NCBI GenBank assembly: GCA_022885665.1
Contig: JAGQDJ010000608.1
Coordinates: 806,001 to 870,000, forward strand
DNA from: Triops longicaudatus
Lineage: Eukaryota; Arthropoda; Branchiopoda; Notostraca; Triopsidae
Direction of reading: 5' to 3'
DNA: 64,000 nt
A model generated the notes under the pieces. The model was not told the origin of the DNA and did no database searches. It saw only the letters and a list, made by a program, of their open reading frames with translations. Shown one piece after another: positions 36,857 to 49,700 of this stretch. The translations under genes were made by a program, and so were the position numbers. Every line of letters begins with the position of its first letter. Within the stretch, counting starts at the first letter, position 1.

Positions 36857-37822
36857 GTTCAAGTGTGTGTAAGGTATTCGAAAACTGCAATCAGCCTGCC
36901 AAACTTCACCGAGTTTCCCCTGTGGCCCGTGACGGAGACAAATCACGATAAGCAACCTTGTTGAGCACGTAGTAAGTCATAACCCACCACAGTTGGCCTC
37001 TACCCCATCACTACCTGCCATCTAATAAAGGGTGAGCTGGCTGTTAGCCCAACTCATCCGAGACGCCGACGTTGCCAACCCCCACAACGAAAAGACATGG
37101 CTGAGTTCTAGCGTCGGCGCCACTTGCCTACTTGGGATCAGAGTTAAAAAGAATTCGCCATAAAGCAAATCGTTCGTTAATTTTTTTCTTTTGGCAGCGC
37201 TCGAAGGGAATTTTTACTTTCGTAAGGGAAAATTTTCTCTTGTAGTAGAAGAAGACATTCACCTTGGTATTAATTGTACAAAAATCATTGTTGTCTTCCT
37301 TTCTTGTGGAAGAACACGCCTGCAGGTCCACTTGCACGAGCGCCTAAAGGAGGCAGAAACTTCTTTGAAGAGGAGAACGAGGCTAGTATTCAAGCTTCTC
37401 ATTCAATTGGTTTTAATTAAAGCGCATCAAAAACAATGATACTTTATTGTTGTGTAATGCTGAGAGAAAATTTCGAGTGCATTGTTCGTTTGTCTTGCTT
37501 GCAGACTTTTTGCAAGACTCCTTTTTTGGCAACGGTAACCTTCTTTGTTGTCGACCCTGACATTTCGTGATGGGCGCGTGATTATGCGCATGAGGAGGTA
37601 ATTTAATTAATGGAGTAAACAGTTGGCCCTTGCGGCACTAGTTTAGGTAAAGAGAAATGCCAAATTTCAACTCAGTTTCCGTGGTGTTAATTACTGCTGC
37701 AGGGTTTGCATTTGACAGTTACAAGTTGACAGTTGCATTTGACAAGTTGAAACAAGAAGAAATGGCAAACGTTCTCCCTAGTTGTGCGTATAATTGGAAC
37801 CGAAAGAAGTGGAATGTTTTAC

Positions 37823-38403
37823 CGATTTTTTCGGTGCACATTTTCCATATAGGTGTTGGTTACGGTGTGAATTGACATACAGGAGAAAAAGTTGACCATT
37901 GCTTCTAATCCTGAAGTGACGGCATGAGTCCAGGCTTTATGTGGGATTGCAGAGCGCTTGCTTTTCGTTCCGTGATTAGGTGAGTCTTGCGGCTCGTTTT
38001 GATCCTGTTTTTCACGCCGGTGACAAGCATTAATCCCCATCCAAACTTCTTCGGCAGTGTCGGAATCCTTGGTAAACGTCGGTGTACATGTGTTACATGT
38101 CTTGTTATGACCATGCATGGCTAAACAGGTTGAATGGGAACAAGGATCACCAATGCTTCCCAAAGATGGACGCTCTTTAGATCTATGAGTGGAGCGAGCT
38201 TTGGCACTATCTGTCGATGAGTGGACCGCTGCAGCTGATGCAATTAAACTAGCGCGCCGGTGGTTTGACCGCGAGCGTCGTTTAAGTTTGGGTTTGTTGG
38301 AAAGCAGTGAGTGCCCCGACGTGTAGCGATCATGACCTGTCACTTCCTTTCTTTGATTAGATATAACGCGTTTTTCACCTTTGGGGACATACATGTTAAA
38401 CAT
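37823..38403 (-). CDS. Alternative first coding exon B of the Slob-like gene
   Basis: Begins ATG at 38403 with MFNMYVPKGEKRVISNQRKE, carries GHDRY about 24 residues in, and is Ser/His/Lys-rich. It ends in CG before a GTAAAA donor at 37821-37822. That phase-2 end joins exon 35481-35644 to recreate an Arg codon, giving KNR/KNNCDYN, just as exon A gives SGR/KNNCDYN. Exon A has the same MFNMY start, a GHDRF at a similar place, and a 15-base identity around the start. B would replace A to give a 727 aa isoform. That B belongs to this gene is inferred from phase and similarity; transcripts are not available. Three bases before the ATG is an ACAG acceptor-like site, so a noncoding leader exon may precede it. 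Confidence 0.6.
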
Positions 38404-41229
38404 GCTGTAAAATTAATTGCTTTGCTGCTTGCTACAAACTATGTTTGGTTCAATGTTTGCTCAATGGGTTGTATGCAATCACTGAATAGCAAGGACTCGG
38501 AGTTACGGAAGTGCACCGTAGTCTAAGAGCGACGTCGGAATAAGTTGATGCACAACTCGGCAATGACACGCGACAAACTAAGACAGCAATACGCCCGAGC
38601 AACTCGCTTCTGCAAACGGGACAACGCCTGGAAAAGGGAGACTCAGGACAAGTCGAGTACCTCTTTGAAAGGGTTTCTTGCATTATCAGTTTTACCTGAC
38701 GACGTCATTGTTGATTTGCATAATTTATATCGCTTTTGCCTTGGCATGTTGAGCTATTGTGGTGGAACTGTCGCACTATGGCAACCAAGGCCTGGCTAAG
38801 GTGGTGGGTTTCTAGATGAATGCCAAGGAAACCGTACCACTTACGTTTTTCTGGCCCGATACAGCACAAGCACTTGACTGCAGGGTGCCGCCAAGCGTGG
38901 TTCTTCAGGAAGGGCTGGATAATCGACAAGGTTTTCTTTTGTAATTGCAGATTTTTTTTATAGACGCTCGAAAAGGAATTTTATTCACGGAACACTGCTT
39001 GCTTGGTTGTGCACGTATAACATTAGCTCAAGGAAGCGCTGTGGAGAGCTGGCGAGGAACCAAAAGGCAGTTTGCAAAAGTTCTTCGATGTGAAGGACGA
39101 CGTATAAAGAAACGGTGTTGTTGAGACACGGGGAAGAGGCATGCCAACCAAGTCATTCGGTATGGGTATGGCTTCGATTTTCAATATCCGGGTGTTCCTT
39201 TTTTTTGTAGAACAATTGCTGTCACATACTGTGACTTCGATAGCAATGAGAACAAAAACTAATAGGGCTAGAGGTTATTTGTTGGTTTTTGAGATGGGCA
39301 AACAAAACAAGTCTGTGATAATAGAAGAGAAATTTCATTTTCCACAATTTCTATTCCCTTGTAATACGCCCAAAGCCTTCTAGATTTGTGAGATTATAGT
39401 CATTTCATCAAAGCGACAGCCAAATCGTCTTTTGACGTTCTTCGTAAATAGGTAACAATTGGTTATCATCTCAGTGGCTATACAAAACTAGGATTGGATT
39501 TTGTGGAGTACAAATCATTTTCCGTGTACGAGAACAAGTAGTTGGGGAAAGGGGGAAACGCGTTTGGGCACCAGCTCTTGAACGGCGCGAAACGACCACT
39601 AAATAGCATTACCGGTTAAGTGGAATTAGAGAACTTTCTGGAAATTCATACAGACAGCTTGTGCGGTGTGTTTTAAATGTGCACTACGTACATGTGACAA
39701 TGAAAAATAAAAAGATTAACACTTGTGATTGTGTACTGTTTTTAATGTCCTGGTACAGGGGATCCGAGAAGTGATTTCGAAATGCAATGCAAAAATAGCA
39801 ACTAGTTAGGCTTTTGCTATATAACGGTGCTTGATAGTCTTTCATGTATTTTTCTCCGTTGGCGGTGGCCACCTTTCACTGTCATGTGTTACCATTCATG
39901 TATTGTACTGAATGATCAGGACAAAGCGCAGTTTGTAGTTTTAGTCGAGTATACAGTGGGAGAACATTAATTAACATTTGGACAGAATAATCTACAATTC
40001 GAGTGATGCTAACATCATCATTCTTCTAAAAAAAATCGATTGATATTTATTTATTGATTTATTATTCGACTGATTGATTATTTATCTTGCGGTCTGTTAA
40101 ACATTTCTGAAGGAGATTTTTTTCCCAAAAAAAAATACAAAACTCAAAATACATTCGCTCGATTTCGTCTTCATTACGCATGTTTGCCGGTAAATTACTC
40201 AGCGTGGGTGCTCTTACTTATGGACGTTATAAATACACGTTTTTTTAGGATTGCGAGGTGTTTTCGAGCTCTTTTAAGCGGTTTTCTTACGAACAGGTCC
40301 TTAGCACTAACATAAGTGCTAAGCATGAGACTGTTACAACTTCATATCAAGCATTTTTTTTTATATAGAAGGCCCTTTATATTCAGAACTTACTGCTATC
40401 ATGCCATTTTCGAATCCGCTAGGAGATAGCTGTGGTAGTTGCGAGGAGATAATGAAAAGGGCAAGTTCAGCCTCCGAGCTAGATTACGCTTCTATAGTGA
40501 ACATGCTTTTATTAGACCCGTGCTAACCTTACACTGACTTTCTGACTTTATAGTAAACTATAATCCGTCCTATATTTCTCACCCTATGATTAGAACGTGC
40601 ACAAAATTACATAGAATTATAATATGAGCCAATATTTCTTTCTCTTCGCACGAAATCGTAAAGCAGCGATTCCAAATTTGCCTTACGTAAGAAAACACTG
40701 AAACATACATGTTTAATTAGGCTTTATGAGTCTTTAGTGACGTGGTTACAGAGATATATTAATATTTCGATACGTTTGTGACAAGATTCTCGACTAAAAT
40801 AATTTTAAGAATGTACCCCGCTTCACATGGTTTAAAAAGGTCGATTGAAGCGCTGAAGCGGTCAGCAAGCTTACTTTGTCTGTCAAGTGGGCGGTCCTAC
40901 AGGCAGTGCTAGTCCGTTTCGGTCTGACAAGTGGCAAAACAGAAAAAACCGTCAGGAAGAAAAAAACGGTATCAGCTACAATTACTTTTGCGGGCAAGAA
41001 TTTTTCGTTAACAACATATTTCCTCCCTAACATCTCAATCCTCGAAATCATGTGTGTCACGTTTGTATTGCTTTCTAAAATTAGCATTTAAGGTTAGCTT
41101 ATATGTAACGAGTAAATAAGAGCTAAATGAAACAGGGATATTTATAACTTGTGTGTAGTATATGCTTTCAGCACGTCCTTACACTTATGTAGCAGACTTA
41201 ACCCAATTGTGTTTTCTGTTTGTAGTAAA
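38404..41229. other. 2.8 kb divergent intergenic region, Slob-like / EHD-like GTPase
   Basis: No supported exon, RNA gene or repeat. It must contain the promoters of both flanking genes. An open frame near 38705-38929 on the minus strand has no recognised domain. Confidence 0.45.
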
Positions 41230-44200
41230 ATGACAGCGCGTAATAAAACGAAAAACGCTGCTAATGCCACGGTGGAACATGCAACCTTGACCGTAAACGA
41301 ACGCATTCTGAGAGAGTGCCATAAACTTTATATAGATCCTGATCAAGGCAAGTACTCTGGTAGATTTCTTGTCAAGTTTTTCCATTTTCTTTCATTTGCG
41401 TATATTTTTTTGACATTAATAGAATTAAACATTCGCAGAAAAGTCGTTAAAAAAGAATTCCCTTAGTTAATTAGGGGTTCAGTAAATAAGTATTACAATG
41501 AGTGTTTGGTTGCTGTGCTTTTTCCAGGATTGGTCCGCATAGCTCAAGAACTCGGCTTGACGTTGCTAGCGCCTCGTAAGAAAATTACCGTTTTGCTGAT
41601 TGGCAATCACTCAGCGGGGAAGTCCTCCTTTATTAATTGGTATATCGAGGAACATGTCCAACGGACCGGCGTTGCTATCGAAACGCAAGGCTTTACCTTC
41701 GTCACCAGTGGCCGGAAGCGTGAATCTCTCACGGTATGATAAAACGTTATGGCAGGAAATATATGGTTGGAATCTGATATTTGTTTTTTTCTCTGTTACA
41801 GGGCAATGCAACGCTTCATTTATATCCACACTTCAAACCCCTCCAAGATATCCCTGGTAAGTCGTCCGAACTTTTAGCATCCGCTTCCTTACGCTTTTGC
41901 CTCTATGACTCAACCAGCGAACCAGTGTGGCGACAACTCGTTGTCTCTAACTAATTTCTATGCTTTTGCGTGCCCCTTTCAAGAGTTACACATGTTAGGA
42001 AAAGGGGGGGTTAAGGGGGACCATGTTAGTTGTAACGGGTATATCGTATTTGGGTTATGTTATATGGGGTCTTCTTGCTCACTGGTCGTTTGGCTGGAGC
42101 GAGATAATCTGTTTTTATCTAAGCTTGAAAACTGAGACGGCAAAGGTTCATGCGTTTGACACAGTCGAGGCAAGTGGGGACTTGACACGACCACGACTGG
42201 TGTCTAACGATACGATAAAAGGAAGAGAACTGTAGTATCAACCACCGTTGTGTCCCCCCAAAGAATGTCTTGTAAAGATAAAGAGCATCCTTTTGGAATA
42301 TTTCAGGAAAATGCGTCGAGGAACCTGCCTATGCATACGTGAACATTTTATTCCGAAACAGAATATTTTTTTTATTGAAGCATAGTTGCGTTTTTCGTTT
42401 TCATGGTGGAGCTGGACGCCACCACTTCCTTCGGTAGTGGTTAACACTGGAGCAATCCACATCCAGGATGTGTCGCTGCTGAGGAAAGTTATGCCGGATG
42501 CTGATAGAGCTCAGTCCGACTTTAGCTTAGCCATAAGAAATGCATATACCACAGTTTCCGTCCTCTCTTTTAACATGTGGGGGGGTTAAAGCAAAGCCCC
42601 ATTAGGCGCGTGTGCCTTTATATAGGCGGTGTGAAGTGGCTCCAAGCATTCATTTGCAAATGGACCCAACTCAGTCCAACAACATGTTGCTGTGTTTCCT
42701 TCAAAGTGTCCCAACTTGCTGGTTTATTTTTGTCTCGAGTGAAGAAGTTAGTTTTTCCTTGGTTAACTGCTCAAATACTTCTCCTTCTTTCCCATCTAGA
42801 AATTAACACCAATTCTTCCTGGGCGTTCTCCGTAATAGGGGAGCCGTTGAGACAGTCCTTTCCCGGGCACTAGCTTCTGATTCGAAAGAGCTGCCCAGTG
42901 AAGGGCTTTCTCATGGTTTCCGTAAACAAACAACCCTATTTTTCTTTCTGATTCGTATTTTTTACCTATTTTTCAGTGGTTTCAAGGGAAAGAGAAAAAC
43001 AGCTTTTAATTATGTGTATTTTCCGTACTTTAAAAGGGGTGGTTGATTACTTGGCGACGGAAATCTCAACCTCCAAGCAGAAGAAATTCAGTCTGGTGAC
43101 GTTCGTGGATACGCCTGGCTTGGTAGATGGGGATATGAAGTATCCGTTTGATGTCAACGAAGCCATCTTATGGTTGGGTTCCTTGGCAGATCTCATCTTC
43201 GTCTTCTTTGATCCCATCGGACAAGCTTTATGTAAACGAACGTTGAATTTAGTCGAACAGCTGAATCACCAACACCCTGAACGTCTTCGCTTCTACTTGT
43301 CCAAAGCCGATGACGCCGGTCATGAAGGAGATAGGCAAAGGTAAACCCCGTGCCTTACAAAATAGCTCAAAAACGAAAAAGTGAATTAAAAAAGTGAGAT
43401 ACATATGTTCCGCGACATATTTTATTAATAAAACTATATATTTTTTTTTGCAAAATCCTCCTAATAAAGCTAGTAAGAACGAACTCTTCGTTTTCACTCC
43501 GATTGTTATTAATTTTTCCACTTTTAAGCTTTAGAAGTTTTCTTTTTTGCAGTTTTTCTCAAATTGTACCAGCGTTTCTGAGTTCCTCGTGTAAAATCGA
43601 TTTCAATAGTTAAAAAATTAATAGTAACTATTTTATTATTTAATTTTTCTAGATTGTGTGTTTAGTTTCATTAATTTACCTTTTGTTGTTTGTTGATAGG
43701 GTGATGATGCAAATTGTGCAGGAGTTATGTAAACGGCCTGGTTTGAACAAAACTGGCTTTGATATGCCGACGATTTACATCCCTAATCCAAACAAGGTAA
43801 AAAAAATTGTGTGTTAAGACGCTTCTATAACAAGCTTTGGTTGCAGACTGTACGTTGTGTCAATCAGATCGACGAAGTCTGCACTGATGTCGAAAAAACG
43901 ATCAATCAAACGATCCAAAACACGCTGAATACTCTGGAGAAGGATTGCGAGCGCATTGCGGAATTGGTCGACAAACGTTTAGAACAAGATAATCAAGCGA
44001 GGGCGCACAATGTTAAAGCGTCTGGGAAAGGCGTGTTGTTTTGTTTGTTGGGTTTTTTGGTACCCACGATGCTCTTTCTCAATTTCCTAGCCGCTAACGT
44101 GTCGCAAGAGCTGTTACATTCGCTGTTAGGAACACGCGGAACGGAAGTGCTGGGACTTTATCTGGTAACCAAATTCCTGTCGTTATAGTTTTTGTTGGAA

Positions 44201-44542
44201 ATAACTTTTTTTTTTCATATAGTCTCCTATTCGTCGTTTGTGGGATGTTTTACCAGTTGAATACCACTTGAGCGGTTTAATTGTGTTGTCATTACTTTCA
44301 CTGATTTTGGTGCTTTTGGCGCGTTGGTCGTCGCGTTTGCAACAGACGTTAAACCGCGGCCAGCGACGCCGCTTAGCGGACCATAGAGAGTTTGTTCAAA
44401 AAATAGTCAAAGCTCAAAAGGTGAGATTACTCAGATGGGAATTGAGATTATTCAGATGCAAACACTAATTATCTTTCGTTTTCTACAGCAATCATTGTAC
44501 CAAGAGTATTTACAGCAAAGTGTGGCAGAGCACGACCTTTAA
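41230..44542 (+). CDS. Membrane-anchored EHD/dynamin-superfamily GTPase
   Basis: Eight exons (41230-41347, 41528-41733, 41802-41856, 43037-43340, 43700-43796, 43847-44164, 44223-44420, 44489-44542) give 449 aa. The G domain has P-loop LLIGNHSAGKSSFIN (dynamin-type GxxSxGKS), TGVAIETQGFTFV as switch I region, G3 FVDTPGLVDGD, and SKADD where N/TKxD is expected (G4). Spacing and the WLGSLADLIFVFFDPIGQAL segment resemble EHD proteins and sarcalumenin. No EH domain is present. Instead two hydrophobic segments, VLFCLLGFLVPTMLFLNFLA and HLSGLIVLSLLSLILVLLAR, lie in the last 150 residues, followed by a basic tail. This suggests an integral membrane protein with a cytosolic GTPase head, in the style of atlastin or mitofusin. 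Intron 1 uses a GC donor (G/GCAAGT). Intron 3 (1.18 kb) may hide one more small exon. Exact orthology unknown. Confidence 0.75.
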
Positions 44543-45298
44543 CACTTCGTATTTTTGAAGTAGCCTGTGACAGTTTCCCCGTCTCATTGACTCCACCTGC
44601 TGCTGAATAGGCCGCCAGTTGATCAAATCTACTAAATTAACTCATATAGACCAGTTTCCCACGCCTACTTTGGCTTATGATATGCAGTGATATTTTCAAG
44701 TACTCCCCGTAATCTTGTTTTTCCTTGCGTTTTTGTTGCATGTGGAAGGATAAAAGAAAGGGCAAATGCTTGTATGTAGTAAAAGAAGAAAAAAGAATAC
44801 AGCGCACAGTGCCTTTGCAAAATCAAATGTTCGCGCATTTTTCGTCAGTTCACTCTGAACAGATAAAATATTCGTGCAAACATTTTATTTCATGACAAAA
44901 TTATTTATAGAATTACTTTTTATAATTTAGAAGTGATAAGATGGGATGTAAGATTCAAAGTTTATTAGTGTAATTGACTGTATAATAAGATGTACATAAA
45001 GAAATGTGACAAACAGGCGCGAGCTAACGTCAGTAACTGGAAAAAAAGAAGAAAACATGAACGACGATTGTTTCTAATAAGCCAGTAACGCCAAGTAACT
45101 ACTCCAAGCTTAAAGATGTTCTGCTTGAAAATCGGCTTAAATTTTCTACTTAATGATTCGCTAAAAAATTAAAATTAAAAGAAGAATCTTACGCAGATAT
45201 CCTTGCAACGGACAAAAAGCCTTCCGTTGACTTCAAGAGAGAAAATCAAAGAAAAAGAAAGACGCCCAGATTAAAATGTAGACTACTGTATTTTTATA
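44543..45298. other. Convergent 3' intergenic region, GTPase / mS23
   Basis: About 750 bp of AT-rich sequence between two convergent stop codons. Nothing else recognised. Confidence 0.45.
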
Positions 45299-45688
45299 TT
45301 ATGAAGTTTGTTCAGGGCAATTTGTTTTCGCAGCCCTTTCTCGAATAGCCGCGTCATAATCCTTAGGAGGAAAGGTTTCTTTCAGAGAAAATATGCCGAG
45401 ATTGGAAGAATTCTTATGTAAGGCCGCTCGTTCGGTATCTTCTTCGTAGAACAATTGACGAACGGGTTTAGGTGTAACTTTCCGGGCAAAAGTAGGCTCA
45501 TATTTTGGGGGGAAATTCTGGTAAATATCATACCACAATGGTCTGTCCTCGGGTTTCATGGCACCCGATTTCAAGAGACCGGTTACTCTGCATTAGAGAC
45601 GTCCATTAGCGGCGCAAAGAATTATAGTTAGTTAAGGATGTTACCTAGAATATATAGTTCCTATCCTTTGAAGTCGACTAGAAGCCAT
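45299..45688 (-). CDS. MRPS23: Mitochondrial small ribosomal subunit protein mS23 (MRPS23)
   Basis: Two exons (45645-45688 and 45299-45587) give 110 aa. The start MASSRLQRIGTIYSRVTGLL matches the N-terminus of animal mS23 (xSRLxxxGxIxSRxxxLhxxG). It is followed by RPLWYDIYQNFPPKYEPTFA, the family's diagnostic PLW(F/Y)D(V/I)Y..FPP..EP.F motif, then QLFYEEDTERAAL. The protein is part of the mitoribosome small subunit, encoded in the nucleus. At 110 aa it lacks most of the variable C-terminal tail found in human (about 190 aa); the in-frame stop after NCPEQTS is clear. Mitochondrial import is expected from family knowledge. Confidence 0.88.
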
Positions 45689-46756
45689 TATATATTTTTA
45701 CACTTGTAATTTTATGTGTAACGTTACGAAAATAAACCGACTTCTTCTTTCGGGATGTTTATATTTCAGTGGAGAGTACGTAGAAACTAGAAGAGGTGAG
45801 AGTATCTTATAAATGAATTCTAGCACTAGCGTCCCAAGTGGCCATATGGTTTAATCAATGTAAAATTTTAGGAATTTTCTTTCCTAGTTTAAACTATTAC
45901 TTATTTCCGAAATTTTTAAATCAGTGGAGTATCTAGCTAGCCGTGGTTGATCTTAAAGGCAAGTAAATAGGATTACTTATATTTTAAACAAAATCCCCAT
46001 TTACAAAGTGAAACCTAGGTCGCACTAAACGAGAACATAAGTTTGAATGCAGGTTCCCACAAACCGCGTAAACCAAGGTTGGATTACGGTTCGAAAAACG
46101 AACGCCTCCTTCATTTCGATCGCGCTTTTGTCGCATTGCAACTGAAACACCTCTACTTGCAGCATACTATTCCGTTGCTTTGAATTTGTCTTACACGTGC
46201 ATTAAACAACTACACGTGTGTTGTGATTGACCTGGGTAGGCGACTGGAGAGCTCAAAAGACCAAAGAACCTACCTAGTATTTACCATCTAATTTTAACTA
46301 TCTAATGGTAATCACTAACGCTAACTACCTAATTCGCACGCCCTAATGTTAAGCTATTCAGTATTAACCATCTACTTATTCCGTAGGAAGGGGGTTTCGG
46401 AACTTATTTTAAGAACTTATTTCGTTTAGGAAGGAGGTTTCGGAAGCTTTTAACATGCAATTTTGTTGGACATTTAATTTTTGACTATGTTCGTCGTTCT
46501 AAAATAAAAGTGTCATGGGGGTTGAAACCCTCAAACCCCCGACTAGCTAATAATTTGTATTCAGAGCTTACCACCTAACGGTTAACTAAAATATCAACTC
46601 CTTTGCACTACGTGGGCTCTTTTGACTTTCGGACTTTTTGGTCCCCTACCCATTGAGCTACCCAAGAAAGAAGTACTCATGAAGTTTTGAGGTGGATAAA
46701 TTCCAGGGTAGACAAAAGAAGCTGGCTTAGGTGGAGTTAGCTTCTCAGCAAGTAAA
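45689..46756. other. Divergent intergenic region, mS23 / DDX11
   Basis: 1.07 kb holding both promoters by inference. It includes a two-copy direct repeat (TAGGAAGGRGGTTTCGGAA at 46384 and 46427) and a G/C-rich hairpin-like stretch near 46519-46545. A 64-codon minus-strand frame at 46594-46788 overlaps the DDX11 start and is not accepted as a gene. Confidence 0.45.
46384..46446. repeat. Short direct repeat, period 43
   Basis: TAGGAAGGGGGTTTCGGAA at 46384 recurs as TAGGAAGGAGGTTTCGGAA at 46427, with AACTTATTT also repeated between them. Origin unknown. Confidence 0.6.
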
Positions 46757-49700
46757 ATGGAGTATCCGGATTTTAGATTCCCTTTCATCCCTTATCCTGT
46801 CCAGTTAAGCTTTATGAAAAACCTATTTAGTGTCATCGAGGACCAAAAACTTGGCATATTTGAGAGCCCTACTGGAACAGTAAGTCTTCTTCGTAATACT
46901 TTATTTTAGTAGTAATATTACTGTTATTTATTCCACGCTAAACCTTTGAAAATAAAATAAGATTGAGTTTACTGTAACGTTTTAGTCTAATTATTTTGTT
47001 AGTCATTGGTATCCTAATACTGCATGCTCGATTTTTTTTTAACTACAAAAAATTCTCTCTTAAAAACTTGTTTTGTCAAGCTATATATCAAACAATTTTT
47101 TAGTAGTATATATCAGATCATCAAAGAAACGTAAAGCTAACATTCCCGGGATCTTAATTGTTACATTCGTACTTTCAAGTGTGAATGGGTTGTTAAGCCA
47201 CCTTAGTTGCCCACGATGACGTAGCGTTGCCTTTTTGTTTCGAAAACACTAGCTTACGAAAAGGAGCTTATTTCCCTGAGTCTTAAATTTGCTTTTATTT
47301 AAATTTTTTAAGAAATTGTTGTGTATGTCTTATCACATTAGGGGAAGTCCCTGAGTATTATCTGCGGAGCCCTTACGTGGCTGAAGCATCACAAGTTACA
47401 GCACAAGCTGGAACTTGAAAAGGCGATTGCCGAAGCGGAGAAGATTAGTCAAACTGACACGGGGAGTCATGATTGGTTTACAGCTGCGGCTCAAAAACAT
47501 GAAACCTCCATGCTTGTTGCAACCAAACGTGTCGAGCTTAAGCAAATCTGTGATTTTGAAAGGAAAGTTGCCAACACCTTGACGCGCGCCAAAAATTTGA
47601 AGGTTGGACAAGTTGAAAGGATAAGTACGATTAAAGACGAAAAGAATTTTACAATGGCTGTTTAGAAAGGAAATATGGATGCACGGCGTCGGGATCAATT
47701 GGCACTAAACTCTTCAGCTCAGACTCCGAGAGAAAAAGAGGAGGAGGAGCTTTTGTTGTTGAAAACCATTGACGAAGGAGACGAACACTTGATAGATGAT
47801 TACGTTAGCGATGAAGAATCTGCGAGCGACAAAAAGGATATTTTCGAAGACGAATACAAAGACCTTCAAGTATGTTAAGAGCAGCTTGGCTTTTCATACA
47901 GGATGAACGAAAAGTTGTGCGCACTTACGTAAACAGGCTTAACTCGAGCTCAGTCCGTTTATTTTGTAAAAAGTGAAGAAATATCGAGAAAAAGCAATGT
48001 AGTCCCAGACAAGATCATGTATGGAAAAGCGAATTTTTTGTTACCCGAACTCACCTTCGGAATTTGAAAGTCGCTTAAACTCAATTATTCCTTATTCTCA
48101 TTTGTATTTTAGTTGTATCGAATTTAGATAGGTTTGTCTACATAGATATAAAGATTAGCTTATATTTGGACATTTTCAACTTCAAAGTATAGCATCAAGG
48201 TAACGACAAACTTGTCCATAACGTAACGTTTGATCAGAGAAAAGACATGCAAATATATTTTTGCATAATTTTTCTAACTGCACAAACAAGCCCAAGTGCA
48301 AAGGTTCGCGTGTAAATGTTAATCAAACAATGACTTGGCATCTAAAATTTTTCGTTTAGCGGAAACGTAATAAAGTTCGCAAAAGTTCTTGATTGTGCCA
48401 TCTTCTCACATGGGAAAAATCCAAAAACTATTCCTACACAAATACTGCAGAATAGTGCATGCTCGAAGTCGCTGCTAGAGGCAAAAACTTTTTTTCGTAA
48501 ACAGGGTGCGCACGGGCTTTCTGTTTACCATAGCATACACAGTTTTCTGTATTTTTCATATGGTATTTTTTTTTCTCAGATAATCTTTTGCAGTCGCACT
48601 CATTCGCAGTTATCGCAGTTTGTGCGGGAAGTACAGCGTAGTGCATTTGCGTCCGAAATTCGTCTTGTATGTCTAGCATCCAGGGCAGTTATGTGTATTA
48701 ACCCCAGTGTGAGAAAGTTGGGTTCCAATTCAATGATCAATGACAGGTAATTCGAGAAAGAATCTCATGATTTTGCACTTATAATTATTTTTTGTCTTCT
48801 TTCGGTGAAAGGTGTTTGGAACTACAGAAGAGTAAAAGCCAGAAGACCAAAACCTGTGGAGATTCTGTGCTTAAACGTCAAAAACAGAAGCATTCAACAG
48901 GCTGTGAGTTCCACACACATCAACTTGAACAGGATCTGAGAGATTTGTCACTCTCCAATCCACACGACATTGAAGAACTTCGTACCCTGGCGAAGGACCG
49001 GAAAGCTTGTCCGTACTACGCTGCTCGATTTGCGGTTAACGAAGCTGAAGTAATATATTGTTTTTAGATATTTATTATTTAGATTAAAGGTTGCCACGCT
49101 AGTTACTTGTTGTTCCGTATCAAACCTTGCTGCATAAAGCAACTCGCGAAGCCTGTGGACTCAACGTAAAGGGTAATGTGGTTATCATTGACGAAGCGCA
49201 CAATTTGCTCGAGACCATCAGCCAAATCCATAGCGTAGTTCTTACGGGAACTCAAGTACTGAAGCAGTTATAAAAAAAATTCAATTATTTGCAGCCAAAT
49301 TTATATATTTATTTATTCTTTCTTCCAGGCATCGTATACGCATAGTCAACTCTTACAGTATTCCAATCGCTACAAAACTAAACTCAGTGCCAAAAATATG
49401 TTGTATGTCAAGCAGCTACTTTTCATTCTTAACCTCCTCTCGAAACTTTTAAGTAAGATATGGAACTAACGATGACATGAAATGACATACTTTTCTTTAT
49501 TAATTAATAAAGCCCCCACGAATACTAACGAGAAACAAGAATTCACTAAAATTTGGCGAGTCGGGGACTTCTTAGTCGAAGCTCATATTGACAATGTGAA
49601 TTTATTCAAAATTATCGAATTTTGCAGAAAGACCAGTTTGCCTCAAAAGGTGCATACTTAAATCAGCAAACGAACATGATAACTTATGGTCTAAATGTCT

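Noticed and set aside
37128..37337. Minus-strand open frame between Slob-like exons A and B
   Set aside because: No motif; likely chance frame in AT-rich DNA.
46515..46550. GGGGGTTGAAACCCTCAAACCCCC hairpin as a transposon end
   Set aside because: No matching partner end or target duplication could be found, so it is only noted as a hairpin-like stretch.
46594..46788. 64-codon minus-strand frame with Pro-rich, protein-like sequence
   Set aside because: Overlaps the DDX11 start exon on the other strand; no family recognised and no adjoining exons.
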